Of a stretch of 64,000 nucleotides of DNA, positions 11,201 through 22,487 are shown piece by piece. The stretch is from contig NC_079135.1 of assembly GCF_945859705.1 (NCBI RefSeq), positions 29,933,679-29,997,678 on the forward strand, in the 5' to 3' direction. The DNA is from Episyrphus balteatus (taxonomy: Eukaryota > Arthropoda > Insecta > Diptera > Syrphidae). Position 1 is the first letter of the stretch, and every line of letters starts with the position of its first letter. Position numbers and translations under genes: made by a program. Under the pieces are notes generated by a model. That model saw nothing but the letters and a program-made list of their open reading frames with translations. It had not been told where the DNA came from and did no database searches.

Positions 11201-14200
11201 AAGTGATCGATTAAATTGATGTTTTATTAGTATTAGAATCCTAATGAAATGCGAAAAGCTATGTTTTATTGAAGTCAATTCATATCGTTCGTTTCACAAA
11301 AAAAAAAAAACTGCTGTCATATTATTATACAATTAATAAATAAAAATAAAACGATTTGTTAAAACAACAAATAAGACAAAAAATTACACAATAATTAGAC
11401 AAAAAATTATTAAAAAATTATAAAAATTATACATATTAAGCCAATTATTACAAAAAATATATAACAAAGATAAAAAAATATGTATAAATATATATAATGT
11501 ATATGTATAGAAACACAATTAATATTATTGCTTTAGAACAAAAAAAAATCGAGTGTCAATATTTTTGAAGAAGTAAGAGAAAAAATTATAAAAATCTAAT
11601 TTATCCAACTACCTCTGGCAATAGATTGATTCCATAAAGGAATTCAATTTCGGCGCGATGACCCTAGATTTTGTATTATTTTAATTATTTATTTTTTTTT
11701 TGTTTTGTTTTGCGGGGGAATTTTTGGTGGTTGCAATGTGACGTGTGTGATTTTATCCAGCAAACGAACGAAAAAGCAATATAAAAACGAAACAAACGGA
11801 AAGAGAAATTAAATAAAAAAAATTACACATGAGTTTTGTATTTTTGATTTTTTCTGTCCGTCGTTTTTAATCCTCATTGTCCAAATGAAACAAATTCTAT
11901 TATTTAAATATTCATTCTTTTTTTGTTTGTGGGTAAAACTTTCAAAGCATTTGGATGGATAACAATATGTTCAAGAGTAAAATGTTTAGAAAGTTTTAAG
12001 AAATCTTACCTGGTGACGTTCGATCAGTGCCTCAGCACCAGTTACATCATTAGCTAATTCATCAGATGTAACGAGTCCCATCATTGAGTTGATCCAGGCC
12101 AACAAGTCACGATAGTCGCTAAGGAATCGTTGCAAGTCATATGAGTCAAGCAATTTCTCCTTGCGTGTGGTTGCCTTAGTGATAATTTGATCCCACATCT
12201 CGTTGATTTCCTTTTGCTTGGTATAAGTTTGATCAGCAGTATCGGGATGAGATTGCATTAAGCGATTGGCAGTTTCGTCAAGTTGACGAATCTTATCGCG
12301 CAAAGCAGCCAAATCGCGTTCAACTCCCTCATGTTTCCTTTGGAGAGTTTGAACACTACGCAAATCCTTTCCAAGATCGTCATTATTAAGAGCATTCTCC
12401 TTTTCGGCAATCCAATCCTTAGTTTCGTCAATATCACGATGGAAACGTTGTACCTCATGAGCCGATCCCAATTGACTGGCCTTCTCGGCGGTCAATTGTT
12501 GCAAATTGGTCCATTTGTCATTCAAATCTTGCATTTGAGTTTGAATCTTCAAAGCAGCTTCAGTCTGTCCAAGTGATGTCAGCTGGACAGCAATTTCATT
12601 CATATTTGCCAAACGTACTTCGTTGGCCTTAAGATCGTCATTGAAATCGTCAAACTTCTTCTGCAAAACTTCAACTTCCTCAAGATCTTCTCCAACAACA
12701 TCAGCAATCTGGGCATGGTTCTCTTTGTCCTTGATCCAAGCTGCTAAATCGGCAGCTTCACGGACCAAAACGTAGGCCTTGGTAGTCTCGTTTAGCTTAT
12801 TCTGACGCTCCCTAGCCAAAGCAAGTAAATTGTCATACTGCGAGTTGATTTGGTTTTGCCTCTTTGAAATTGAATGATTATCGACAAGATTCTGCTGACT
12901 GGCACTGAGTCCAGCTTCGATTTTCTTAATATAAGCAGCTGGAACGAATCCTTGGCGATCATTAACCTCAACCTTCCACCAATCCTTGTTGTTGGAATTA
13001 AGAAGTGTCAAGACATCACCCTTCTTCATTGATACCTCACGTGGTGACTTCTCAGAGTAGTCATAAAGAGCTACAACACATTCCTTGCCGGTGATGTCAA
13101 CCACAGGAGTCTCTTGCTGGCGACAGTTCTTAGCCTGTTCTTGCAATCCTTGGATGGTATTGCCGAAAGCCTCCAAATCAGAAACTAAAGCTTCATGTTT
13201 CTTAAGAAGAGCCTCAGATGAATCTTCATCCTTGCCATAATCGTTACCAGTGGCAATGGGTTCCTTTTCACGCATCCATGATTCAGCTTCATTGGCATCA
13301 GCAAAATACTGATGAGCTTGGAGAGAATCTTCCAAGTCTTGTTTGCGTTGGTTAGACTTCTCCTTCAAAGAGTTCCACTGCTCTTGCAATGTATCCAACC
13401 TCTGACGAATGTCCTCACTAGCAAATGGTTGATCTTTCAATAGATTTTCTCCTGAACTGATGACATTTGCAAGACGAGCATCGTGGTTATTGACTTCAGC
13501 CAATACAGCTTGATGTTTCTTGATGAGATTTTGCACACCAATCAAGTCACGACCGCGATTGGTAGAGGCAGCAATTGGTTCCTTCTCACGAATCCAAGCA
13601 GCTTCATCTTCCAAATCCCTAAACAACTGCTGAACTTGGAGAGAATCCAACAAATGCTGCTTACGTTCTCCCATTGGAGCAGCCAAAGCAGAATAACGAG
13701 CAGTCAAGTTCGATTCCTTGTTCCTAATGTTGTCTGCATCAAAATGACCAGATTCAATGAACTTATTGGCAGCAACTTTAATGCTCTCAATACGATCTTG
13801 ATGAGCCATAACATCGGCTTCCAATAGAGCGTGCTTCTTTTGCAAATTTTGAACGGAAGTCAAATCCTTGCCATGGTCTTCCGACAACAATTGTCCTTCA
13901 ATCTCACTCAACCACAACTCGATATCTTCAATGGTGCGGTTGAATTGTTGTTGTTGGCAAGCTTCTTGCAATTTGCATCCTTTCTTATCTGAAGCTTGTA
14001 CCAATGTCTCCCAAAGAACAACAACTTCTTGCATTCTGGTATTAATCTGATCAGCTGCATAATGCTTCTTCTCAATCAATTCGGTTCCGACAGTTGTGAT
14101 GTCTTCAATACGAGACTTATTAGCATTCAACTCATGCTCAAAGTTCTGATGTTTTTGCATCTTTCCGTTAAGATTAGTTGGATCCAAATAACTGTCATCA

Positions 14201-15999
14201 GTGGCGAATTTAAGCTTCTCGCTAATCCAGCCCTTAGTTTCATCGCAATCTCGTTCAAATTGTTGGTAGCGGTTTGAGTCGTCCAACAACTGCCTTCTCC
14301 TTGAAGATTTCTCCTGCAAAGCCAATCTACGATTAAGAAGCATTTGACGACGCTGAGCAACATCATCAGCTGCATAATGCTGTCCATCAATTAACTTGGT
14401 AGCAAAGATATCTAAAGCCTTGATTTTTTCTTCTTGAGCAGCTAAACTCTTTTCAAAATCTTCATGCTTCTTGATCAAAGCTTCAACGGAATCGAGTGAA
14501 TCACCAAGATCCTCATTTGCCAAGAAAGCCTCTTGCCTTGCCATCCAAGTGTCAGCCTGTTCGGTGTCACGGTAGAACAATTGCAAGTCCATGCACTGCT
14601 CATACAAAATACGACGGTCCTCCCAGAGGGATAAGAGCGAACTCTTGTCATTTTCCAAAGCAGCCAATTTTTCTTGGATTTCAGCAGCAGCATAATGCTC
14701 ACGCTCCAACAATTTCTGTCCGGATTCGGTTGTCAGTTTGAAACTATCCTCACGGGCGTCAATTTCTCCCTTGTGTTCTTGGTGACGTTCCAAAAGAGCT
14801 TCAGCACCAGCAACATCCTTGGCTAATTCATCAGCAGAGATGATTGCCTTCATGCCATTGATCCATGAAACCAAATCACGGAAATCAGCCAAGAAACGAT
14901 GCAAATAGTATGACTCATCAAGTTTTTGCTTGCGCTCTCTAGCCTTAGCAGTGAGACTTTGCCAGTAGTCGGCGATTTCAGATTGCTTGTCACGAATCTG
15001 ATCACTGTGATCAGAGTGAATCGAGCAAAGTCGCTGAGCTTCAGCGCCAAGAGTTGAAACCTTGTCTTCCAAGGCAGCCAAATCACGCTCAACACCCTCA
15101 TGCTTCCTTTGCAAGGTTTGGACACTAGCCAAATCACGGCCATAGTCGTCCGATGACAAAACTACATCCTTCTCGGCAATCCATGCAACAGTCTCATCAG
15201 CATCACGATTGAATCGCTGAATCTCATGAGCTCCAAACAATTTTTCTTGTCTGACGATGGCCAACTGCTTCAACCTCTGCCAAGCCTCATTCAACTCTTC
15301 CTTCCTCTTGGTAATAGTATCCCTTTCAGGATGACCATCTTGAATTAGCTTATCAGCCAATTGGTTAACCTCTGTAACGCGATATTCTTGCGAAGCCATA
15401 TCCTTTTGAAACTCGTCGAATTTGCGTTGCAATACTTCGACATGCTCTAAATCCTGTCCGAATTCATCGGCAGTTACAAATGCTTCCTTGTCCTTAATCC
15501 AGAACATAACTTCTTCGCACTGACGCAAGAATTGCACCAACACCAAAGCCTGTTGCAGTTTCTGTCCCTTTTCGGCCAGACGACTCAATAACAACTCCCA
15601 CAAGCGATGGAGTTCATCCAGACGCCTCTGAATGGTCTCCGAAGCAAAATGCTGCTGATTGATCATCTCCTGACCGGTATTGTCCAACGAAACAATTGCA
15701 TTGCTATGAGCTGATACTTCAGCTTCGAATGCCTGATGTTTTTGAATTTTTGCCTGCAAGTTTGTCGGATCACGATAACTCTCTTCGCTGGCTGCTTGCA
15801 ATTTTTCGTTTATCCAGCTTTCCAATTCATCGGCGTCACGCTTAAAGTATTGAAAGCGACGCGAATCTTCGAGCTTCTCACGCTTTTGTCTGGTCTCGAT
15901 TTTAAAATCATTGTAACGTGAGAGTACCTGCTCACGACGTTCTTGAATGTCCTCAACGGTTTCGAGGATTTTCACATCCTTCGGAGTAAAGCTCTCCAT
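5112..15999 (-). CDS. alpha-Spec: Alpha-spectrin, five coding exons, 2415 aa
   Basis: Alpha subunit of the spectrin membrane skeleton. It pairs with beta or beta-heavy spectrin and lines the plasma membrane with ankyrin and actin. Joining 15999-12010, 9228-7305, 7242-6639, 5908-5308 and 5240-5112 (minus strand) gives 7248 nt, or 2415 codons plus stop, all at GT-AG sites with matching phase. The start MESFTPKDVKILETVEDIQE is the known fly N-terminus. About 20 triple-helical spectrin repeats follow, with an SH3 domain near residues 971-1025 and calmodulin-like EF-hands at the C-terminus (loops at about 2278-2289 and 2321-2332). The length equals the value I recall for the Drosophila protein and no frameshift is seen. 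The gene lies downstream of dlt on the same strand. Confidence 0.97.
5308..5908 (-). CDS. alpha-Spec: alpha-Spec exon with EF-hands
   Basis: 601-nt exon (residues about 2173-2373). Two canonical EF-hand loops are visible: DKDKSGKLNHQE and DPNRDGYVSLQE. In each the acidic positions 1, 3 and 12 are consistent with calcium binding or a remnant of it. This domain works with the beta-spectrin actin-binding end. The exon ends ...KEELYC at donor GTAAGA. Confidence 0.95.
6639..7242 (-). CDS. alpha-Spec: alpha-Spec exon, last spectrin repeats
   Basis: 604-nt exon starting with GT (completing Gly) and ending ...TGG TTA ACT GAA ACA AG at donor GTTAGT. It encodes GLNAFEQEGIHNITALKDQL through FHQWLTETR, including the FAKKASAFNSWFENAEEDLT repeat that precedes the EF-hand domain. 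The 63-bp intron to the left of 7305 is of typical fly size. Confidence 0.95.
7305..9228 (-). CDS. alpha-Spec: alpha-Spec exon, spectrin repeats of the C-terminal half
   Basis: 1924-nt exon, entering in phase 0 (GAACATCGTACAGAA, reading EHRTEID) and leaving after GCT G in phase 1 at GTAAGT. It holds roughly six spectrin repeats with the usual HQ.FE / W..L patterns, including the conserved ENLEKAWTERRLQLEQNLDL and DRCSLICEQGSDLVEAKNHH stretches. Confidence 0.95.
9229..12009 (-). other. Long alpha-Spec intron 12009-9229
   Basis: A 2.78-kb phase-0 intron, AT-rich, bounded by GTAAGA and ...TTGTTAG. No other gene is seen. It contains the candidate cassette exon at 11613-11663. The remaining sequence is low-complexity A/T. 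Confidence 0.8.
11613..11663 (-). other. alpha-Spec: Candidate 51-nt alpha-Spec cassette exon
   Basis: On the minus strand, CTAG|GGTCATCGCGCC... to ...CCAGAG|GTAGTT bounds exactly 51 nt, open in the phase (0) of both flanking exons. It would encode GHRAEIEFLYGINLLPE, inserted between ERHQ and EHRTEIDAR. Its start (GHRAEIE) resembles the start of the next exon (EHRTEID), as expected of a duplicated exon. The donor GTAGTT is weaker than consensus. Inclusion would lengthen a spectrin repeat by 17 residues. The splice sites and reading frame are seen; actual use is inferred. Confidence 0.5.
12010..15999 (-). CDS. alpha-Spec: alpha-Spec first coding exon (residues 1-1330)
   Basis: Uninterrupted 3990-nt exon. 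It carries the N-terminal partial repeat, about the first 12 spectrin repeats and the SH3 domain (ECVVALYDY to YIKKI, about 12.92-13.09 kb, with the ALYDY and WW signatures). It ends ...ALIERHQ in phase 0 at the donor CAG|GTAAGA (12009-12008). Vertebrate homologues split this region over many introns, so the large exon fits the reduced fly gene structure. Confidence 0.96.
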
Positions 16000-16149
16000 A
16001 TTGTGTGTGTCAAAATGTGTGTGTGCTTCGTTCGTTCGTTTCCTTTTTTGTAAAATGGGATTTTTGTTTGGTTGTTCTGAAGAGATTTATAAGAGAAAGA
16101 GAATGAAATTAAAATCATGATTTCATTAATTTTGATTATTTAACTCACC
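16000..16149 (-). other. alpha-Spec: alpha-Spec 5' UTR exons and intron
   Basis: The leader runs up from the ATG at 15999 to a good acceptor (CTCTTCAG|AACAAC, exon start 16076). Above it is a strong donor (CTATAG|GTGAGT) at 16149, giving a 72-bp intron in the 5' UTR. A further upstream exon extends beyond 16150. The transcription start was not located. Confidence 0.55.
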
Positions 16150-16214
16150 TATAGTTTTGTACTTCCTTTCGCTTTTAATATCAATTGAATTCTATTTCAC
16201 GCTGACTGGCCTAT

Positions 16215-18237
16215 AAAATCAAAAAGAAGAAATAATCATGAATATAAAATATGAGTCATTTGCAATTCAAAGCGATTACATAATCATCAATGAAAGAGAA
16301 TTGAATAGAATGTGTGTTGTAGTAATACTTAAATAATATTAATTAAACCAGAAAGAGAAATGAAATGAGGGAACAAGTTCTATGTAGGAAACACAAAAAT
16401 GACGTGATGGTCACAGTCAGTTTATTGTTGTGCGAATGTAAATGTGACAACACTTGGAATTGTTTCAATTGGAATTAAGCTTCATTATCTACCTACCACC
16501 GGAATCTTATCTTTTTCGCAGGTAATGTTTGCGCTATTTGCTGAGTGTACGAGCATAAGTTTTGTTTGACTTTGATTCTGTAGTGAACAAGTGGAATTGA
16601 TAAAATTCTTGTTCACATTAAAAACGATAAGGGGAAGTGGTTTCTTTTTATTTTTAGCAATTTATTGGTGGATAAGAAAGTTCAAAATACAAAATTTTGT
16701 GATTTACTTCATTTTGATATAGTATCGCTCCCAGAGAAACATATATTGCCAACATTTGGAAAAGAGAGCCAAATTTTTAGTTAATTGTTATCGCAAAATG
16801 AGAAGGAATTCGATATTCAACTAATTGGCATTGCAGAGCATAGGTGTTTTTTTTTTTTGGTTTTTTTTGAAAGTCACTGTTCGAAGGAAAATATAAAATA
16901 CCGCCTGATTGTCAAATAAAAATAGTTTAAATTGCACATTTATGATACCGATAACTTGTGTATTCAAAAGAATTAAAACCATTTATAATTTTAGAACAAC
17001 TCGAAGTATGCACTTTTATTTCTTAAAAAAATATTTTTTGTATACAACAAATTTTAAACATTTTTCAAAAAAATAAAATTGTTTTGCATTTTTGAAAAAA
17101 ATTATTAATGAATATCTACATAAAATCAAAATTATAACAAAATCTCATAGATATTTTTAAAAATTTCAATGTTACGACTACTTAACCGCTTCTGTAATTA
17201 CAAAAAAAAAACATTGATCATTGCAAGAAAGGGAACAAACAAGAAAATGTTTCTATGACTGTTGCTATCAATAATGGTTCAAAACATTTATTTTTATTTT
17301 TAAATTTTAATCTTTTTAACTACAGTACATAATACATAGTCAAGTTCTTCACATCCATTTTTGAAAACTCAATTTCAAATAACCTCCTGCCTCCTCTAAG
17401 AAATCAAGCATAACCTTTAATTTTCAAGGGTGAAGCAAATCGTTCAGTGACTGGCTGTAGCCACGAAAAAGAATGGATGTTTGAGCTTATTTCTCATTTT
17501 TCTTTTTTTTGTCTAAAGTTAAACGTTTGTAATGTGATCCGGAAGACAAGAGCAACAGAGTGCGACTTATTTCAAATTCTTTTCGCTAGGGACAACGATA
17601 AGTTCACGATAACTCAAAGTGAACATGTTTCTGAGTTAAAAAAAATACAGAACAAATAAAACGTCAAAACGCCATTTGTCGATGGAAATTGAAATACATA
17701 CATAAAAACAAACATAACTGAAATTTTATTTTTCTGAGATTATAAAAATGTTTGCGATTAGCACTGTTCTACATTCCTTTATACACTAATTATTTTCTCT
17801 TGTTTAACTATGAGCTGGAGATTTATTAAACAATAAGATCGTTTAACTACTCTATGGTTTATTTATACATTTGCTCTTATGAAAGCTTTTGTGTTCGCCA
17901 ACCCTTTGCTTTACTAAATCTTTGATATTAAAATAGCTCAAAACTAACATGCCAGTGTAGTGTAATATGTACAGTTTAAACACCTGTTGATTTTATTTGC
18001 TAAGCTGCAACCTCCGTATTAACCGTATAAAACTTTGACTATTTCAGCAGTTTTCTGTTGTTTTGTGACTAAAGAAATTAAATAATAGTCTCTGTTTTAC
18101 ATCTCGTACCTAAATCATAAAACTGCCATACACACTTCAATTTCTGAAAATTAAACACATGTAAATAAAAACAAAAACCACGCATCATTTCTTTTATACA
18201 AAAACATTTAATCAACTTTCAAACATACACTAATTGT
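16215..18237. other. Spacer between alpha-Spec and dlt
   Basis: AT-rich intergenic DNA that should contain the alpha-Spec promoter and the end of the dlt transcript. The 70-codon frame at 17447-17659 (+) has no recognisable domain. No TATA box or repeat could be assigned. Confidence 0.5.
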
Positions 18238-18243
18238 TTTATT
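18238..18243 (-). terminator. dlt polyadenylation signal
   Basis: AATAAA on the minus strand (TTTATT on +), 82 bases past the dlt stop codon. It is the nearest clear hexamer downstream of the gene. Confidence 0.5.
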
Positions 18244-18324
18244 GTTAACAGTTTGTGTAACAAATTTTTTTAACTACAATTTAATTAAACCCAAGGCAAA
18301 AACAAAAAAAAATAATCTTATTTA

Positions 18325-21300
18325 CTAAAAAGAGTCTATGTCTCTGGAAAAATCAGCCAAAGCTTCCATAAACAAATTCGAACGTCCATCGTCTTCTTTG
18401 AGTTTTTTATTTCTTCTCCCAGATACCGTTTGTAGCAAGGCAGATATTCTACTTAGAATTTTTTCATTCCATTCAACTTTAAATATACGAACAAACAACT
18501 CATTCAAATGATCTATGGTAATAACGTTGTTCTCAATTAGCTCCAAGAGCAACAGTTCTAGTTTGTCAAATGATTCGTCAGCCTTGAGTGATCGAATAAA
18601 TGAGATTGTAATGAGAGATGAGAATAAATTTGGCGAAATTGGTGTTTCTTGCTTTTCTGATGTTGTATCTTCTTCTTCGCTACTTTGTTTCGAATCAATT
18701 CTTTTCTTCGTTGTAGTAGAATGCCATTGTGTAAATGTATGCATTCCTTCAACCGTCCAAATGGTAGTTAAGATTTTAAGCAAATCCTCGGATACTATAT
18801 GACTATGATTCTCTATAAGATTTTGTATTAAATTGACTACCGAAGATCCGATTATTCGATAAAATGACTGAGGTAGGACGTTATCGAAAATTTTTTGCAA
18901 GTCAACAAGGAACATCTTAATTTTACCCTCTTCGACGAGCTCGGGACGTCGTGATGAAGCATGCATCCAGAATTGTAAATCTTCTAGAATATCAGACAAA
19001 CAAGGTGTACTAACAGTTATATCAAGATTCGTTGATAATGGCTTCTGCAGTAGCATATTTGCCTTAACAATTTTATCAACTGTTACATCAATCCCTTTTA
19101 TGTAGAAATCAATATTCTTAAGATTGGTCGTTCTCCAATCATTGATCTTTAATTGACATTTTTGAAGAATTAGAGATAGACAGGTCTTTTTCACAACTTC
19201 AGGAGTTTCATGAGGCAACAGGGCTTCCAATGCCATTTTTACTCGAGATTCTACCATACTTGGAAGCTCATCATTCCATCTCAACATTGCTGCATCATTT
19301 GCTTGCGAATAGATTTCCAAAATCTCTTTTTTTACTTTCAATATATCAGTTGAACTCACAGTTTGGACCTTTTTGTTAGCTTCATTCTTTGATGGCAGGA
19401 GTATTTCTATCTGAGCGTCTTTGATAACTGCCGAAGTTGTACGCTCAATAACAAATTCGATAATTCGACGGACGGATAAATTTTGAGAGTGAAGAAAAGC
19501 TTCGATTAATTTACTTTGACTGTCCTGGCTTGGCTGATGACTCGGACTCTGAGTGCTGGTGATTTCTGATATCTTTGGTGTGACATGGCGATAGCGTCCA
19601 CTACGAGACACACATTTCGAATACTTGGGCGGCATAATAGTTACACGAAATTCAGATAGAAATGGACAAGCTACATTCAGGATGCACTCGAGCATTGGAT
19701 CAAATTGACCAATAGTACGTTCCACAGTAAACTCATTGTAATTTATGTCCTCGGCTTTTTCACAACGATCCAAGGCCAGTGCAAGACTTTCTTCATTTTC
19801 CTTTTTGATACTTTTCACAACCATTGGTTTGTCTTCGTAATGTGCAAATTCCGATACCAATGCATTTGGTACTAGCACAGAGATCTCTTTCATTTCAATA
19901 AGTTGACTGAAGGATAAAGTTCGATTTTGTCTGTAAACGTAATACGACTCGGCTACATTTGTTCCTTCAAAAAACCATCCCAAACAGGTTCGCAGAATAA
20001 ACACCGAGGTTGGTCGCATTCGTAAAAGATCCGCTCTGCCTCCTAAATAGATATAGAGTTCATATAGCAAGTGTAACACATTTCGATAGTAATCCAATTG
20101 TAAGGTAATATGATCCAACATAGCCAAGTACTGGACAATCCAGGGAATCGTTATTAGTAGTTTCTTTTCTGATATGGCCACCTTCAGCAAACCCATGACA
20201 TCAAATCCTGGTTGAACCATGTTCCTCAGCTCGATTTGTTTCTTGTCTATGCTCAAGCAACCACTTGATGGGGGATAGAGGAATGGTTGTGCATGCAGAA
20301 GACCCAAGAACTTCGCCAAGACCTGCATCGTCGATAGCACCTCTGGTCGAACAACATATTCCATCACAAAGTCAGTACTCTCATTCGAAGTCAAATTGAT
20401 GACTTCATAGGTTGAACTATTAAATTGAATCAACTCAACGAGTAAGGCAATCTTAACTTGCTCACTGAATGCCACACATGATGAAGCCAGAATAAAGTCC
20501 TTGAAAAACGCCTGTTTCGCTGGAAATTGGTAGTCAATACTGAAATTACTCGGTTCCACCAGTCTTTGTGTGAGTTTACTAAACTTTTGCAAGTCCACAT
20601 GAGCCTTTAACTCCACTCCAATATCTGTGTGTGATGTTTCGTTATAATTTGACGAAACTAACAACTGTGAGACAAATAGTTTAGCCAAATGCGCCATATT
20701 GATTGGATGATCGCTGGTATTGAAAAGAATTTGTATTTTTGTCAGCAATTCGGTTCGAAAATTCCACATGTGATTGAGATGATTTGCATCCCAACATTTG
20801 AAAATCGTATAAAACTGATCACGTTGCGATTTGAAATTACTAAATTCCTTGTCATTTGGAAAGTTATTCCTAGTGTCATTTTCTTGTTGATAAAAGACAT
20901 TATTAAAAGATTTACTTATTCGAAAAGATGCTTCATATGATGATTTCTTCACTTCCAATTGCTGTTTTTCCAACATGATCTTCTCCAGAAATTCCTTTAG
21001 ATCACCAGCAAGATCACTTATTCGATCATTATTTAAAACAACTCTCAATGTTTTAACATCCAACAAAGCCAACAAATGTCTCTGTCGTTTAAGTACTTCC
21101 AAGGAAAAATAAATGCAATTGGTAAGTGATTTCAAGGCGGTATAAGCTTCGTTGTTTGTTCGATTGATCACATTTAGTTTCTCGTCTAAATGAAATTCCA
21201 GGTCAGAGGAAAATTGAGGAGTTAGACTTTGAGTGGATGAATTATTGTCGGCATTGAGGATTCCAAGAAGATATGATAGTTCACTCAAAACATTGGCAGT

Positions 21301-22311
21301 GATATGGACATCGATTAGAAATGAGTAGATTTCAGCAAGGCAGTCTAAAATTTTGCGATGTGTTAACTTTTCAAAGTCGATTTTGGGTTCTTCTCCCTGA
21401 GTAGTTTCCCCATCATTGGTCATATTCAACTTTTCCATTCTCTTAACAGCTTCGCGCAAACTCTGATTGATGAGGTTGGGTCGGTTTTCTTCCTCGAGTT
21501 CTTTACTGATCTCTAGGATGTTTGTCTTGAGAGATTTTCTAGCTTCCATCACAGAACATTTACCTTTGTCGACGATTTCGGCGTCATTGAACATTTTGAG
21601 AATGTTGTTCTCGCTGCTAAGTGTTGGACTGCTGAAGGAGTGAGAGGCCGGTGTTGTTGTCTTACTGACCTGAGTTGGAACAACTCTCTTTTTTGGCTTC
21701 TCAGCCTTGTTCTTAGGTTTTTGATCTGAATTATTGCCATCAGAGATATTTGCCGAAGAATCTTTCTGCTGTTGTTGTTTCTTTCTTGTCCTGGAATTGG
21801 ATACAATGAAGTCTCCTAAACAGAATCCACTGTTGTTGCTGCTGCGGTTGAACTCATTTGATGTATTCCCGCCACTTGATTTATTGAAACTCTTGTGAGG
21901 AGTGGATGTGAAACCTTTGTGGTTAGATTGATTGAGAGTGTCATTGAAATGTGATGTGTTTCTAGTCGGAGTGCATCTCAGTTGCAAGGAATCATCACCT
22001 CGAAAACGATTATCAGGAGTTAGTTGTTGTTGTGGTAAATTATTTGGGAATATTCTCCTCGGTGTACGTGTTGAACTTGAATCTCTTGGAGTGTTATTCG
22101 TCTTACCGATGGGACTGCTGACACATTTTGGTGTTCCAGGAGTTTTTGTATAGACTTCAGTTTGTTGGCGAATAAAGTTGAGGAAAAATAATCCAAATTC
22201 TTCCAATGTACAAGAGGAATTGCTTTTAATTTGTTTTAAAAACCACTCGGAGAAGGCCGGTTCGAATGGTTCTTTTGTCGTTATTATAAAATTTAATAGT
22301 TGGTCAGCCAT
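18325..22311 (-). CDS. dlt: Discs lost / codanin-1 homologue
   Basis: One uninterrupted frame of 1328 residues, from MADQLLNFIITTKEPFEPAF to SRDIDSF, of the codanin-1 family. Human codanin-1, mutated in congenital dyserythropoietic anaemia type I, binds the histone chaperone ASF1; Drosophila dlt is needed for cell survival and proliferation. The N-terminal third is Ser/Thr/Asn-rich and basic. It carries two motifs like the ASF1-binding B-domain (RR-I/V-x-P): RRIFP at 85-89 and KKRVVP at 207-212, the latter after the conserved FCLGDFIV. The rest is helical, with the conserved QPFLYPPSSG and FEGTNVAESYYVYRQNRTLS segments. The family match is recognised; motif roles are inferred. It sits upstream of alpha-Spec on the same strand. 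Confidence 0.88.
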   Translation of the reverse strand: MADQLLNFIITTKEPFEPAFSEWFLKQIKSNSSCTLEEFGLFFLNFIRQQTEVYTKTPGTPKCVSSPIGKTNNTPRDSSSTRTPRRIFPNNLPQQQLTPDNRFRGDDSLQLRCTPTRNTSHFNDTLNQSNHKGFTSTPHKSFNKSSGGNTSNEFNRSSNNSGFCLGDFIVSNSRTRKKQQQQKDSSANISDGNNSDQKPKNKAEKPKKRVVPTQVSKTTTPASHSFSSPTLSSENNILKMFNDAEIVDKGKCSVMEARKSLKTNILEISKELEEENRPNLINQSLREAVKRMEKLNMTNDGETTQGEEPKIDFEKLTHRKILDCLAEIYSFLIDVHITANVLSELSYLLGILNADNNSSTQSLTPQFSSDLEFHLDEKLNVINRTNNEAYTALKSLTNCIYFSLEVLKRQRHLLALLDVKTLRVVLNNDRISDLAGDLKEFLEKIMLEKQQLEVKKSSYEASFRISKSFNNVFYQQENDTRNNFPNDKEFSNFKSQRDQFYTIFKCWDANHLNHMWNFRTELLTKIQILFNTSDHPINMAHLAKLFVSQLLVSSNYNETSHTDIGVELKAHVDLQKFSKLTQRLVEPSNFSIDYQFPAKQAFFKDFILASSCVAFSEQVKIALLVELIQFNSSTYEVINLTSNESTDFVMEYVVRPEVLSTMQVLAKFLGLLHAQPFLYPPSSGCLSIDKKQIELRNMVQPGFDVMGLLKVAISEKKLLITIPWIVQYLAMLDHITLQLDYYRNVLHLLYELYIYLGGRADLLRMRPTSVFILRTCLGWFFEGTNVAESYYVYRQNRTLSFSQLIEMKEISVLVPNALVSEFAHYEDKPMVVKSIKKENEESLALALDRCEKAEDINYNEFTVERTIGQFDPMLECILNVACPFLSEFRVTIMPPKYSKCVSRSGRYRHVTPKISEITSTQSPSHQPSQDSQSKLIEAFLHSQNLSVRRIIEFVIERTTSAVIKDAQIEILLPSKNEANKKVQTVSSTDILKVKKEILEIYSQANDAAMLRWNDELPSMVESRVKMALEALLPHETPEVVKKTCLSLILQKCQLKINDWRTTNLKNIDFYIKGIDVTVDKIVKANMLLQKPLSTNLDITVSTPCLSDILEDLQFWMHASSRRPELVEEGKIKMFLVDLQKIFDNVLPQSFYRIIGSSVVNLIQNLIENHSHIVSEDLLKILTTIWTVEGMHTFTQWHSTTTKKRIDSKQSSEEEDTTSEKQETPISPNLFSSLITISFIRSLKADESFDKLELLLLELIENNVITIDHLNELFVRIFKVEWNEKILSRISALLQTVSGRRNKKLKEDDGRSNLFMEALADFSRDIDSF

Positions 22312-22479
22312 ATTCGATGGTTATTGCTAATGTTTTTTTGTATTGTCTTGGTGTTTTTTGATTGTTATTTAGAACATTTTATGTAATTTAATTATATTTT
22401 TATTGAGGATCCCAAAAATTAAAAGAAAATTCGCTTTGTCGTTGTCGCGCGATCTGTAGAAAAACAGAAAAAAGCAGAA

Positions 22480-22487
22480 TGACGTCA
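22480..22487. promoter_or_regulatory. CRE/ATF-like site upstream of dlt
   Basis: A perfect palindromic TGACGTCA lies 169 bp upstream of the dlt start codon, the distance expected of a proximal promoter element. It is the cAMP-response/ATF consensus. A single 8-mer can occur by chance. Confidence 0.35.
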
